From assembly GCF_019890725.1 (NCBI RefSeq), contig NZ_JAINZZ010000010.1, positions 104,662 through 168,661 of the forward strand: 64,000 nt of DNA, read 5' to 3'. A program made the translations under genes and the position numbers. The DNA is from Actinacidiphila acidipaludis. Lineage in GTDB: Bacteria > Actinomycetota > Actinomycetes > Streptomycetales > Streptomycetaceae. This document shows, one piece after another, positions 24,890 through 33,438 of the stretch. The notes under the pieces were generated by a model. It ran no database searches. It was given only the letters and a program-made list of their open reading frames with translations, and was not told where the DNA came from. Position 1 is the first letter of the stretch. The number at the start of each line of letters is the position of its first letter.

Positions 24890-25630
24890 GTGCTCACCGC
24901 CGTCCCCGTCGTCCCCGTCGCTCTCGCCTCGGCTGCCGCCATGACGCTGGCCCTGGCGCCCGGGCCGGGCCCCGTCCACCGGCCCGCCCCCGTCCGGCGG
25001 CCCGTCACGCTGCCGGTCACCTTGGCGGACACCGGCGGCGGCACCCAGCTCGTCACCGCGACGGCCGGCTCGCTGTCCGCCACCTCCGGGACGCTGAGCT
25101 GGTGGGCGAGGAGCGGCGCCGGGTGGCGGCTCGCCGGCAGCGCGCCGGCCCGCTTCGGCGCCCGGGGCCTCGCCGACGGCGCCACCCGCCGCCACAACAC
25201 CGACACCACCCCGAGCGGCCTGTACGGGCTGCCCTTCGCCTTCGGCAACTCGGCCGCGCCCGCGGGCACCACGCTGCCCTACCGGCGCGTCACGCCCTCG
25301 TCCTGGTGGTGCGAGGACGTCAGGTCGGCCTCCTACAACCGCTGGGTGAGCCCGCTCCCCGCGGACTGCCGGGCGAGCGAGTCCGAGCACCTGGACCGGT
25401 ACCCGGTGCAGTACGCGCACGCGATCGTCGTCGACTTCAACTACGGCACGCCGGTCAGGGGCCGCGGCGCCGGGATCTTCCTGCACGTGAACGGCAGCGG
25501 GGCGACGGCCGGTTGCGTGTCCGTCCCGGCCGCCGCGATGACCGCCCTCACCGCCTGGCTGAAACCCGCGGCGAAGCCGCACATCGCGATCGGCACGACA
25601 GGGGGAAGTACGGCGATCGCTCATTACTGA
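24890..25630 (+). CDS. Secreted L,D-transpeptidase-like (YkuD) protein
   Basis: A 246-residue exported protein with a signal peptide (VPVVPVALASAAAMTLALAPG). The C-terminal core matches YkuD: GIFLHVNGSGATAGCVSVP holds the catalytic His and Cys. The usual SHGCxR motif reads TAGCVS here, with the Ser/Thr and Gly kept but His and Arg replaced, so the protein belongs to the divergent DUF-type L,D-transpeptidase subgroup. Activity on peptidoglycan is possible but unproved. It starts at a GTG after AGGAGG. Confidence 0.78.
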   Translation: MLTAVPVVPVALASAAAMTLALAPGPGPVHRPAPVRRPVTLPVTLADTGGGTQLVTATAGSLSATSGTLSWWARSGAGWRLAGSAPARFGARGLADGATRRHNTDTTPSGLYGLPFAFGNSAAPAGTTLPYRRVTPSSWWCEDVRSASYNRWVSPLPADCRASESEHLDRYPVQYAHAIVVDFNYGTPVRGRGAGIFLHVNGSGATAGCVSVPAAAMTALTAWLKPAAKPHIAIGTTGGSTAIAHY

Positions 25631-26073
25631 ACGCCCGTCACCAGCACTCCGAAGGTAAAAACTTCACCAAGGGAGGCTGTGGGTCATACCGGCGCGATTC
25701 GCCGCCGGGCCGCGGGTCCGTACAGGTCAGGCGAAAGATCAGTTGGACGGGCGCCGTCGCGCGGTCCGGAAAAGCCCTTGCCGAGTCCTACTCGTCCTTG
25801 CTTGATCCGCCATGCCATGATGCGGGCCGGCCGCCTCCGTGATTCCCGCGGGCAAAACGGCCGCAATTCCGGCCACCGGCGACGCGCGGGACGGGGACCC
25901 GCCGACCGCCACCGGCCGCCACCGACGACGATCGGGACCTGTTGACCGACAAGCGAGCGACCACAAGGGGGGCGTGACCACGTGTCACTGATATTCGGGC
26001 CGTGCTGCCAGGGCCGGCGGCACGCCCGCACACCGGCCGCCACAGGGCCGCGGCGGTCGGGTGAGGTGCGGGC
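25631..26073. other. Intergenic region before the HTH/NB-ARC gene
   Basis: 443 bases without a gene. It is less GC-rich at about 25650-25675 (GGTAAAAACTTCACC) and 25745-25800, and in the part nearest the regulator gene there are CGTGTCACTGATATTC-like promoter-ish words. I see no terminator or riboswitch. It is long enough to hold a complex promoter for the TTA-containing regulator that follows. Confidence 0.45.
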
Positions 26074-27339
26074 ATGAGGCACGACTTACTCCTGGCGTTA
26101 CGGACCCAGCGCGGCCTGACCCAGGAAGAACTCTCGGAACGCTCCGGGATCAGCGTGCGCACCATTCGCAATCTGGAACGGGGCCGGATCCAGAGCCCCC
26201 GGCGCAGCTCGCTCGACCTGCTGTTCTCGGTGCTCGACCCGGATCCCCGCGGCCGGGCCGGCCGCGGGCCGGCCGGGGCGGCGCGTCCCGGGGGAGCGCC
26301 CGCCGACCACGGCCAGTGGCGCGGGCCACGTCCGCCGAGGACCTCGCTCATCGGGCGGGACGCCGAACTCGACCGGCTGTGCGCGCTCATCGACGCCAAC
26401 CCCGTCACGGTCCTGACCGGACCCGGCGGCGTGGGCAAGACCCGCCTCGCGCTCGCGGCCGCCGAACGCACCGCCCACCGCTATCCCGGCGGGGTGGCCG
26501 TGGTCCAGCTCGGCCGAGTCCCGGCCGCGACGTCCGCGCCGGGGGCGGACGTCCCCGTGCGGCTGGCCGCCGCCCGGCAGGCCGTGGAGGCCCTCCTCGG
26601 CGGTCCGCCCGCCGGACCGGCCCCCGGGCCGGCGCTGCTGGTCCTGGACACCACCGAGCACCTCCCGCAGGTCGCCTCGCTGCTCGTGGAGGAGCTGCGC
26701 GGCGCCCGCCCGGAGGTGCGGCTGTTGCTGACCGGCCGCCGCCCTCCGGCGCTGCCCGAGGCGTGCCTGTGGGAGACCGCGCCGCTGCCCGCCGGCAGCG
26801 CCCTGCAGCTGATGCGGCAGCGGATCCTCAACGGCTGCGGCGAGCAGGAGGCGACGGCCCCTCCGGAGGCCGTCGAAGCCCTCTGCCGCGAACTGGACGG
26901 CGTGCCGCGGCTCGTGGAGTTCGCCGCGCGCCGGCTGCGGTCGGTGCCGGCCTCGGCGCTGCTGGCGCCCGAGCACGTCCTGGAACTCCTCGGATACCCG
27001 GATGTCGCCCTGCTGCCGCACCAGCGCTCGCTGCTGGCCAGCATGCGGTGGAGCTGGGACATGCTCACCGGCCGCCAGCAGGTGTTCCTGGGCCGGCTGG
27101 CCGCGCAGGCCGATCCGGTCACCGTCGAGGGCCCGGAACTGGCGTCGCTGGCACCGGAGTTCACCCGCACCGAGGCCATGTGCCTGCTCGCGGAGCTGGC
27201 GGACGCCTCCCTGCTCCAGGTAAGCAGGGGCACGCGCTACGAGTACCGGATGCTGCGCCACGTCCGGGCGTTCGTACGGCACGGGAGGCAGGAGCAGCGC
27301 CAGGCGGTCCCCCTGGGCCGGGTGGCGGCCCGGCTCTGA
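26074..27339 (+). CDS. HTH/NB-ARC regulator with two TTA codons near its start
   Basis: A 421-residue regulator. Residues 1-50 form an XRE-type helix-turn-helix (GLTQEELSERSGISVRTIRNLERG). Residues 90-330 form an NB-ARC/AAA nucleotide domain with Walker A GPGGVGKTRL, Walker B LLVLDTTEH, and a winged segment. The TPR-rich C-terminus of full SARP/LuxR-like relatives is missing, so this is a short form. Codons 5 (26086) and 9 (26098) are TTA, the codon read only by the developmentally regulated bldA tRNA in Streptomyces, so translation should be delayed until late growth. No adjacent target gene is evident. Confidence 0.87.
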   Translation: MRHDLLLALRTQRGLTQEELSERSGISVRTIRNLERGRIQSPRRSSLDLLFSVLDPDPRGRAGRGPAGAARPGGAPADHGQWRGPRPPRTSLIGRDAELDRLCALIDANPVTVLTGPGGVGKTRLALAAAERTAHRYPGGVAVVQLGRVPAATSAPGADVPVRLAAARQAVEALLGGPPAGPAPGPALLVLDTTEHLPQVASLLVEELRGARPEVRLLLTGRRPPALPEACLWETAPLPAGSALQLMRQRILNGCGEQEATAPPEAVEALCRELDGVPRLVEFAARRLRSVPASALLAPEHVLELLGYPDVALLPHQRSLLASMRWSWDMLTGRQQVFLGRLAAQADPVTVEGPELASLAPEFTRTEAMCLLAELADASLLQVSRGTRYEYRMLRHVRAFVRHGRQEQRQAVPLGRVAARL

Positions 27340-27657
27340 GCCACCGAACGGCCGGTCCGGGACAGTCCTGCGGCCGGCAGCACGCACCCCCCGTGGTACG
27401 AGCTGCCGGCCGGCAGAACTTCGGGCGTCATAGTATCAGCGGGTAAAAAAGTGGCAAGGGCCGGTAACCGCGGGTACGTCGAGGTCACACGCGTCCGCCG
27501 GCGCCGGCGGACGGTTGCTGCGGACGGGGCTCGCGCGGGGTCCGCGCCGTCAGGTTTGCCCTGACGGTGCGTCAGGCGCGTCAGATGGGTTCGGAGGCCG
27601 CCGGGTGACCGGGGAGCGTCCCGCGGGGTGCGGGTCGCCGCGCGCCGGTACGGGGGT
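27340..27657. other. Intergenic region between convergent genes
   Basis: 318 bases without a gene. It contains a 10-bp stem (GGCCGGCAGC, 27372-27381 with 27402-27411) with a 20-base loop that may end the upstream gene, and a 22-base perfect palindrome at 27492-27513. A short AT-rich patch (27429-27455) separates them. Confidence 0.6.
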
Positions 27658-28743
27658 TCACCCGGCGGCCCCCGGGTCCGCGGCGCCGGGGAGTGTCGGG
27701 ATGTCCCCGGCGCCGCCGTCTTGGGGGCCGCGCGCCTCCAGGGGCGCCTCGTGCCCGGTCCCGCCCTGTCCCTGCCGCACACCCTGCAGCTTGTCGGGGT
27801 TGGTGACCAGGTAGATGTCCGTCACGTGGTCGTTCTCGGCGTCGAGGTCCACGACCATGACCGCGTACGGCGAGTCGCCGGAGAAGACCACCGCCGAGGG
27901 ATCGCCGTTGACGTGCCGGTACTGGATGTCCAGCGCCTCGGGCAGTTGCGTGGAGGCGTAGCCGTTGAGCAGCCGTGCCACCTTGTCGCGGCCCTGTACC
28001 GGGCGCAGCGCCGAACGCGCCTTGCCGCCGCCGTCGGTCCACAGGGTGACGTCCGGCGCGAGCAGGTCCATCAGCTCGCAGAGGTCACCGCCCAAAGACG
28101 CCGCCACGAACCGCTCGGTGACCTGCTGCTGGACGTACGGGTCGGTCTGGTAGCGGGGCCGGCGGGCCTGCACGTGCTCGCGCGCCCGGTGGGCGAGCTG
28201 GCGGATCGCCGAGGCGCTGCGCCCGAGGATCTCGGCGATCTCGGTGTGCGCGTAGCCGAACACCTCGTGCAGGACGAACACCGCCCGCTCCAGCGGCGTC
28301 AGCGTCTCCAGCACCACCAGCAGTGCCATGGACACCGACTCGTTGCGCAGCGCGGACTCCGCCGCGTCGGTGGCCAGCACGGCCTGGGCGCTGTCCTGGG
28401 CGTCCGGGGTGCGGGTGATGAGCGGCTCCGGCAGCCACGGCCCGACGTACGTCTCCCGGCGGCGGTTGATGCTCGCCTGCCGGGCCAGGGCCTGGTTCAC
28501 CGCGATCCGGACCAGATACGCCCGGGGGTTGTCGATCTCGTCGCCGAGCCCGCCCCGGCTGCGCCGCGCCCACGCCAGCCAGGTCTCCTGGAGGACGTCC
28601 TCGGTGTCCGAGACGCTGCCGAGCATGTTGTAGACGACGGAGAACAGCAGCTCACGGTGGCCCACGAACACCTCGGTCGCGCGGTCGTCCGCGGTCGCGC
28701 GGTGCTGTGCCAGCGTCTCGGTCACGATGAGCCTCCCCGTCAT
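27658..28743 (-). CDS. ECF41-type RNA polymerase sigma factor with SnoaL-like C-terminus
   Basis: A 361-residue sigma factor. Residues 22-90 are σ2 (HRELLFSVVYNMLGSVSDTEDVLQETWLAWAR) and 135-195 are σ4 (ERAVFVLHEVFGYAHTEIAEILGRS). The ECF41 markers are all present: WLPEP (103-107), DGGGK (237-241) and NPDKL (315-319) in a SnoaL-like domain. In this group the C-terminal domain acts as a built-in regulator rather than a separate anti-sigma. The last 40 residues are low-complexity. ECF41 genes usually sit beside a carboxymuconolactone decarboxylase or oxidoreductase gene, but none is here. ATG at 28743 is chosen; a GTG at 28725 is possible. Confidence 0.92.
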   Translation of the reverse strand: MTGRLIVTETLAQHRATADDRATEVFVGHRELLFSVVYNMLGSVSDTEDVLQETWLAWARRSRGGLGDEIDNPRAYLVRIAVNQALARQASINRRRETYVGPWLPEPLITRTPDAQDSAQAVLATDAAESALRNESVSMALLVVLETLTPLERAVFVLHEVFGYAHTEIAEILGRSASAIRQLAHRAREHVQARRPRYQTDPYVQQQVTERFVAASLGGDLCELMDLLAPDVTLWTDGGGKARSALRPVQGRDKVARLLNGYASTQLPEALDIQYRHVNGDPSAVVFSGDSPYAVMVVDLDAENDHVTDIYLVTNPDKLQGVRQGQGGTGHEAPLEARGPQDGGAGDIPTLPGAADPGAAG

Positions 28744-28949
28744 CCGGTCCACCCCTAAGAGCGGTGCGGCGGGTTGCTCCGTGACATCGGCCCGGCAAAT
28801 GTGACGTAGGTCTCCTCTGCTGTCCGGCGTGGCGGCGTGGCGGGCTGAGCCCGGCCGAGGCCCGCCGAGACCCCGTCGTTCCTCCGTGGGCCTCCCGGCG
28901 GCCCCGGACTCGCGTCCAAGAACGCGAAATCGACGGCAGCGCGGAACCG

Positions 28950-30059
28950 CTAGTAGCGCAGGACCGCCGCGATGTGCCCGGCGTCGTCGAGCCCGCCGTC
29001 GGGGACGAAGTGCACCCGGGCCCCGGAGTCCAGCGCCTGCTCGGCGATCTCGTCGACGATGTCGTCGCGCGCGTTGCGGTCGCCGGAGTCCGCGGGGATC
29101 AGGTGCTCGCCGTCCTCGCGGACCGTGGTGCGGTAGCCGTCCTCGATGGCCACCAGCGAGGCCCGGCCCTCGGTGACGCAGGACCACACCTCGTCCACGC
29201 CGCCGGCGAACGCCTTGCGGCTGCGGGCCCGGTCCAGATCGGTGAGGACGTCGGCGACGAGCTGCTCGTCGCGCTCCCGGTCGGCCGCCATGATCGCCTC
29301 GCCGAGCGCGGTGCCCGGGCCTTCGGCCAGACCGCCCTGGGACACCTTGGCGACCGCTTCCCTGACCACCGGCCCCGCGTCGTCCAGCGCAGTGAGCGCC
29401 TCCACCTCGCCGACGACGTAGAGCGGGCGCGGATCGGACGCCAGAACCGTCCCGGCCGCCTCGGTGACCTCGCGCAGGAACCTGCGGGTCTCCTCGTCGC
29501 GGAAGGTGCTCGGCGTGTCCCCGATCTGCTCCTGGTGCTCGGGGTCGAAGTCCACCGACGGGCGCCGGACCGGGAACGGCCCGTCGTCGGTCGCCTCGGG
29601 CATGTGCCGGCGGCCGCCGCTCCACATGGTGGCGACCTCGGAGTCCACGGCCAGCACCCAGAAGGGCTGGTTGGCGGCGTGCGCGGCGACGAGGTTCCTG
29701 GTCAGGAACGTCTGTGCGAGCAGCACCCGGGCCGGCACCGACCGCCCGAGGGACCACACGTGGTGCTCGCCCGGCGCGGCGAAGATCGCCAGACCGTCCT
29801 CGGCGTGCACCAGGTCCACCTCGCCGAGCGCCTGGTCGAGCTGGCCGATCACGTCGATCCGGTCGGAGCGGGAGACCTCCGGATCGTTGTGGACGGCCTC
29901 CTTCGCCTCCTCCAGGAGGTTCCGCAGCCGCACGGCGTCCTGCGCGTTTTCGGGTTCCCGCCGGTGCGTGGGGAGCAGCACCGACACCGCGGGGTACTTC
30001 CGCGGGCGCCGCAGATCGGCGAGAACGGCGGGCGTCAGCGGCTGGTGCAGGGGGGCCAT
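28950..30059 (-). CDS. BaeRF-family (bacterial archaeo-eukaryotic release-factor-like) protein
   Basis: A 369-residue cytoplasmic protein. It resembles the BaeRF3 group, where N-terminal (PAVSVLLPTHRREPENAQDAVRLRNLLEEAKEAV) and C-terminal domains (GARVHFVPDGGLDDAGHIAAVLRY) surround an eRF1/Pelota-like core. The classical GGQ loop of release factors is not visible; the equivalent region reads near SQGGLAEG, so hydrolysis is not assured. These proteins are linked to translation recycling and stress in bacteria, but without a defined role. Often annotated as chemotaxis-like protein, which I would not follow. The start is the ATG at 30059. Confidence 0.72.
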   Translation of the reverse strand: MAPLHQPLTPAVLADLRRPRKYPAVSVLLPTHRREPENAQDAVRLRNLLEEAKEAVHNDPEVSRSDRIDVIGQLDQALGEVDLVHAEDGLAIFAAPGEHHVWSLGRSVPARVLLAQTFLTRNLVAAHAANQPFWVLAVDSEVATMWSGGRRHMPEATDDGPFPVRRPSVDFDPEHQEQIGDTPSTFRDEETRRFLREVTEAAGTVLASDPRPLYVVGEVEALTALDDAGPVVREAVAKVSQGGLAEGPGTALGEAIMAADRERDEQLVADVLTDLDRARSRKAFAGGVDEVWSCVTEGRASLVAIEDGYRTTVREDGEHLIPADSGDRNARDDIVDEIAEQALDSGARVHFVPDGGLDDAGHIAAVLRY

Positions 30060-30347
30060 GGGGACACCTTTCCGGCGACGGCTGCGGCAGCCGCGGGGCG
30101 ACCGCGGAGGGGACCGCCGCGGAGAGCCGAGCAAGGCGCGGCGGACGCCGCTCTGTCCCTTCCTGGATAGCGCACCCAGCCGACTTCCGCAGCCGCAGCG
30201 GCCGCCCACCTGCGGGTTCGCCGTCCGCCTCGGCGCGCCTTCGGGCCGCTCCCGCCGGGTGCCGTCACCCGCCCGGACCCACCAGGGCTGCGGCCCGGCG
30301 CGGCTGCCCGCAGCGTGGGGACCGTCTGCCGATCCAGGAGGGCACCG

Positions 30348-30989
30348 ATGAGCCGATCGTCCGCACCCGCAGGAACGAGCACCCGGCTGCGCACCGTGAC
30401 CGCCGCGGCTCTCGTCGCCTTCACCGCCGGGGGCTTCGCCGCACTGACGGCCTGCGGCAGCTCCGGCAGCGACTCCGGCGGATCCACCACGCCCCCGCCG
30501 CCCGCGTCGGCCAACCTCACCGGCGGGCTGCCGTCCGACCTGGAGTCCCTCGCGTCCGAGGCCGCGTCGGCCGCGTCCTCGGCGGCGTCCGAGGCGTCGG
30601 AGGCCGCCTCGTCGGCAGGCGCGGCCGCGTCCAGCTTCGCCGCCTCCGTCGAGGCGCGGGCCACCGCCGACGAGGCGGCGGCCAAGGCGGCGCTCGCCGG
30701 GGTCCACGGCAAGGGCAACGCGACGCAGGACGTGCAGCTGAGCGGGCTGCCCAAGAAGGAGACCGGCGGCCTGCACGCCGTCGTGGTCACCATCACCAAC
30801 CACGGCAGTTCCACCGCGTCGTTCGCCGTGAAGGTCGAGTTCGCCGACTCCGACGGCAAGGTCGTGGACTCCACCGTGGTCGGCGCCAAGGACGTCGGGG
30901 CGGGCAAGCAGGCCACCCCGGTCGCCTTCAGCATCAAGGACGTCGACAAGCCGCTCTTCCCGCGCGTCGCCCAGGCCCAGCGTTACTGA
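30348..30989 (+). CDS. Lipoprotein with Ala/Ser-rich linker and C-terminal β-domain
   Basis: A 213-residue lipoprotein. The signal (LVAFTAGGFAALTAC) ends in the lipobox LTAC. A disordered Ser/Ala/Glu-rich linker runs to about residue 110, then a compact β-domain (LHAVVVTITNHGSSTASFAVKVEFADSDGKVVDS) resembling the FxLYD type found on actinobacterial lipoproteins. Role unknown. CAGGAGG precedes the ATG at 30348. Confidence 0.82.
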   Translation: MSRSSAPAGTSTRLRTVTAAALVAFTAGGFAALTACGSSGSDSGGSTTPPPPASANLTGGLPSDLESLASEAASAASSAASEASEAASSAGAAASSFAASVEARATADEAAAKAALAGVHGKGNATQDVQLSGLPKKETGGLHAVVVTITNHGSSTASFAVKVEFADSDGKVVDSTVVGAKDVGAGKQATPVAFSIKDVDKPLFPRVAQAQRY

Positions 30990-31114
30990 CCCCCTGGGAC
31001 GTCGCCCCCGGAGTGGCCCGGAGCGGTCCGGGGCGGCCCGAGGCGGCCGGGCCTCCGCGAACACCCGGTCCGCGCCCGCACACTGAGGGCGGCCGGACAC
31101 CGCTGGGGTAGGTT

Positions 31115-32044
31115 GTGACTCGCGCGGACCGCACACCGGGCGCGCGCCCACCCGAACCGCTCGCGTCGTCGCCACGGCGCCCGATGCCGGAGCCCGCCTC
31201 GCCCTCACCACAGCCGCAGTCGCCGCCGTCCCCCGAGCCGTTCGGTCTGCCGCCGGACCCGACGCCCGACGAGGTGGCCGCGGTGCTCCGGACCGCGGGC
31301 TGTGTGTTCGCCGAGGACGAGGCGCGGCTGCTGATGGACGCCGCCCGGGACCCGGCCGACCTCGCGGCCGGGGTCGCCCGCCGTGCGGCCGGCCTGCCCC
31401 TCGAACACGTCGTGGGCTGGGCGGAGTTCATGTCGCTGCGGATCGCGGTGGACGAGCGCGTGTTCGTACCGCGCCGCCGCACCGAGTTCCTCGTCGAGTG
31501 CGGACTCGCCCTCGTCCGGGAGCGGGCACGGAACCGCCCGCCGGTCGTCGTCGACCTGTGCTGCGGCTCCGGCGCCATCGGTGTCGCGCTGGCCGCGCAC
31601 CTGGACGCCGCCGAGCTGCACGCCGCCGATCTGGACCCGGCCGCGGTCGCCTGCGCCCGCCGAAACGTCGAGCCGGCGGGTGGCGCCGTCCACCAGGGCG
31701 ACCTGTTCGCCGCGCTGCCCGCAGACCTGCGCGGGCGCATCGACCTGCTGGCCGCCAACGTGCCCTACGTTCCGACCTCGGACGTGGCCCTGCTCCCGGC
31801 CGAGGCCCGCGACCACGAGGCGCGCATCGCCCTCGACGGCGGCGCGGACGGACTCGACGTCCTGCGGCGCGTCGTGGCCGGGGCGGGGGACTGGCTGGCG
31901 CCCGGCGGCGGGCTGCTCTTCGAGGTCAGCGAGCGGCAGGCGCCGCGGGCCGTGGCGGTGGCGCGCGACGGCGGCCTGGACGCGCGGGTCGCGGAGGACG
32001 ACGAGCGCGGCGCCACGGTGGTGACGGCGCTCAGAGCGCGCTGA
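31115..32044 (+). CDS. Putative protein-(glutamine-N5) methyltransferase (PrmC/HemK-like, TIGR03704 group)
   Basis: A 309-residue SAM-dependent methyltransferase. The SAM motif is VVDLCCGSGAIGVALAAHL, and the catalytic loop is NVPYVP rather than the NPPY of PrmC. That change marks the actinobacterial TIGR03704-like group whose substrate is not established; the true PrmC for release factors is likely elsewhere. N-terminal PrmC helical domain is residues 45-130. The start is uncertain: GTG at 31115 (GGGGTAGG before it) or ATG at 31184, which would remove a Pro-rich leader. Confidence 0.8.
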   Translation: MTRADRTPGARPPEPLASSPRRPMPEPASPSPQPQSPPSPEPFGLPPDPTPDEVAAVLRTAGCVFAEDEARLLMDAARDPADLAAGVARRAAGLPLEHVVGWAEFMSLRIAVDERVFVPRRRTEFLVECGLALVRERARNRPPVVVDLCCGSGAIGVALAAHLDAAELHAADLDPAAVACARRNVEPAGGAVHQGDLFAALPADLRGRIDLLAANVPYVPTSDVALLPAEARDHEARIALDGGADGLDVLRRVVAGAGDWLAPGGGLLFEVSERQAPRAVAVARDGGLDARVAEDDERGATVVTALRAR

Positions 32045-32124
32045 ACGGGCGCCCGGGCCGCCCGGGCGTTCGGCCGCCGGCCCGCTGTCCGGGCCGAGGG
32101 CGGCGAACGCCCGCCGGGCCACGG

Positions 32125-33261
32125 TCAGTCGGCCCGCTGCTCGGCCGGGCGCAGGCCCGCCGACCACTTCTCCTCGATGTTGCCGAACTTCCATACCGCG
32201 AGCGCGATCGCCCAGGTGGCGAAGAACAGCCCGACGATGACGTAGCCGACGACGTTCAGGTCCAGGCCGCCGACCCAGTCCCAGAAGGCGCCGTGCAGCC
32301 CGGCCTTGTCGGCGACCAGCCCGAGCAGTTCCACGGTGCCGATGAGCAGGGCCACCGCGACCGACAGGCCGGTGATGGTGAGGTTGTAGTAGACCTTGCG
32401 GACCGGCTTGGAGAACGCCCACTGGTAGGCGAAGTTCATGAACGAGCCGTCGATGGTGTCCAGCAGGCACATGCCGGCCGCGAACAGCACGGGCAGGCAC
32501 AGGATCGCGTACCACGGCAGGCCGGAGGCGGCTCCCGACCCCGCCAGCACCAGCAGCGCGATCTCGGTGGCCGTGTCGAAGCCGAGCCCGAAGAGCAGGC
32601 CCAGCGGGTACATCTGCCACGGCTTGGTGATCGACTTCATCACCCGGCCCAGCAGACGGTTCATGAAGCCGCGGTTGTCCAGCTGCTCCTCCAGCGCGGC
32701 CTCGTCGAAGTCGCCGTGGCGCATCCGCCGGAACACCTTCCAGATCCCGGCCAGGATCATCAGGTTGAGGAAGGCGATCAGGTACAGGAACGCACCGGAG
32801 ACGGTGGTGCCGACCCAGCCCGTCACGTTGTGCAGCCCCGAGTTGTCGTCCTCGACCGGGTGCGCGAGCGCGCGCACCCCGAGCGACAGCAGGAAGGCCA
32901 GCGCGAAGACGACGCTGGAGTGCCCGAGCGAGAACCAGAAGCCCACGGACAGCGGGCGCTTGCCCTCACCCATCAGCTTGCGGGTCGTGTTGTCGATGGC
33001 CGCGATGTGGTCGGCGTCGAAGGCGTGCCGCATGCCCAGTGTGTAGGCCGTCACACCGATCCCGATGCCGAACGAGCGGGTGCCGAGGCTGTAGTGCTCG
33101 GGTGCGACGATGGCCACCAGGGTGAACCAGCCGATCACGTGCAGGGCGACGATGAACGCCGCCATGCCGCCGAGCCGCGTCCACTCCGCCCGGGACATCG
33201 ACAGGGCGGCGCGGCGCCGGCGGGAGCCGTCCGCGGCCTGGCCCTCGATGGTCGTGGTCAT
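32125..33261 (-). CDS. Nickel/cobalt permease, NiCoT (HoxN/HupN/NixA) family
   Basis: A 378-residue transporter with eight predicted helices. The signature HX4DH is RHAFDADHI (His79, Asp84, His85), followed by LGHSSVVFALA, GLGFDTATE and LFAAGMCLLDT, all family-defining. It imports Ni2+ or Co2+ across the cytoplasmic membrane. The neighbours pull in two directions: cobF-cobK divergently suggests cobalt for vitamin B12, but a Nur box in the shared promoter indicates nickel control. No B12 riboswitch is seen. The ATG at 33261 gives the start MTTTIEGQ. Confidence 0.9.
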   Translation of the reverse strand: MTTTIEGQAADGSRRRRAALSMSRAEWTRLGGMAAFIVALHVIGWFTLVAIVAPEHYSLGTRSFGIGIGVTAYTLGMRHAFDADHIAAIDNTTRKLMGEGKRPLSVGFWFSLGHSSVVFALAFLLSLGVRALAHPVEDDNSGLHNVTGWVGTTVSGAFLYLIAFLNLMILAGIWKVFRRMRHGDFDEAALEEQLDNRGFMNRLLGRVMKSITKPWQMYPLGLLFGLGFDTATEIALLVLAGSGAASGLPWYAILCLPVLFAAGMCLLDTIDGSFMNFAYQWAFSKPVRKVYYNLTITGLSVAVALLIGTVELLGLVADKAGLHGAFWDWVGGLDLNVVGYVIVGLFFATWAIALAVWKFGNIEEKWSAGLRPAEQRAD

Positions 33262-33315
33262 CCTGTCGTCCTCCGTCGTCGCGGCATGGCGGTCACTCGC
33301 GCATCACATTACTAG

Positions 33316-33332
33316 TTGCAACTCGGTCGCAA
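33316..33332. promoter_or_regulatory. Probable Nur (nickel-responsive Fur family) box
   Basis: TTGCAA-CTCGG-TCGCAA matches the Streptomyces Nur consensus tTGCaa-N5-ttGCAA, with one mismatch. It lies in the 177-base gap between the NiCoT permease and cobF. Nur represses nickel uptake genes when nickel is high, so the permease is the probable target. Confidence 0.75.
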
Positions 33333-33438
33333 TAAGCCGGTCCGACTCAGCTCTACCCTCGGCGACCTGCTGTCATGCGTCCCAAGAGGAGGGCAGGGGA
33401 GTGCGCCCGGGGCGCGCGCCTGTGCCAGACTCCGGTCC

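Noticed and set aside
32050..32068. CGCCCGGGC-C-GCCCGGGCG as a terminator
   Set aside because: The 1-base loop cannot form as such and the symmetry may only reflect GC-rich sequence.
33262..33438. Cobalamin riboswitch between the metal permease and cobF
   Set aside because: The gap is short and shows no B12-box sequence; the Nur box explains it better.
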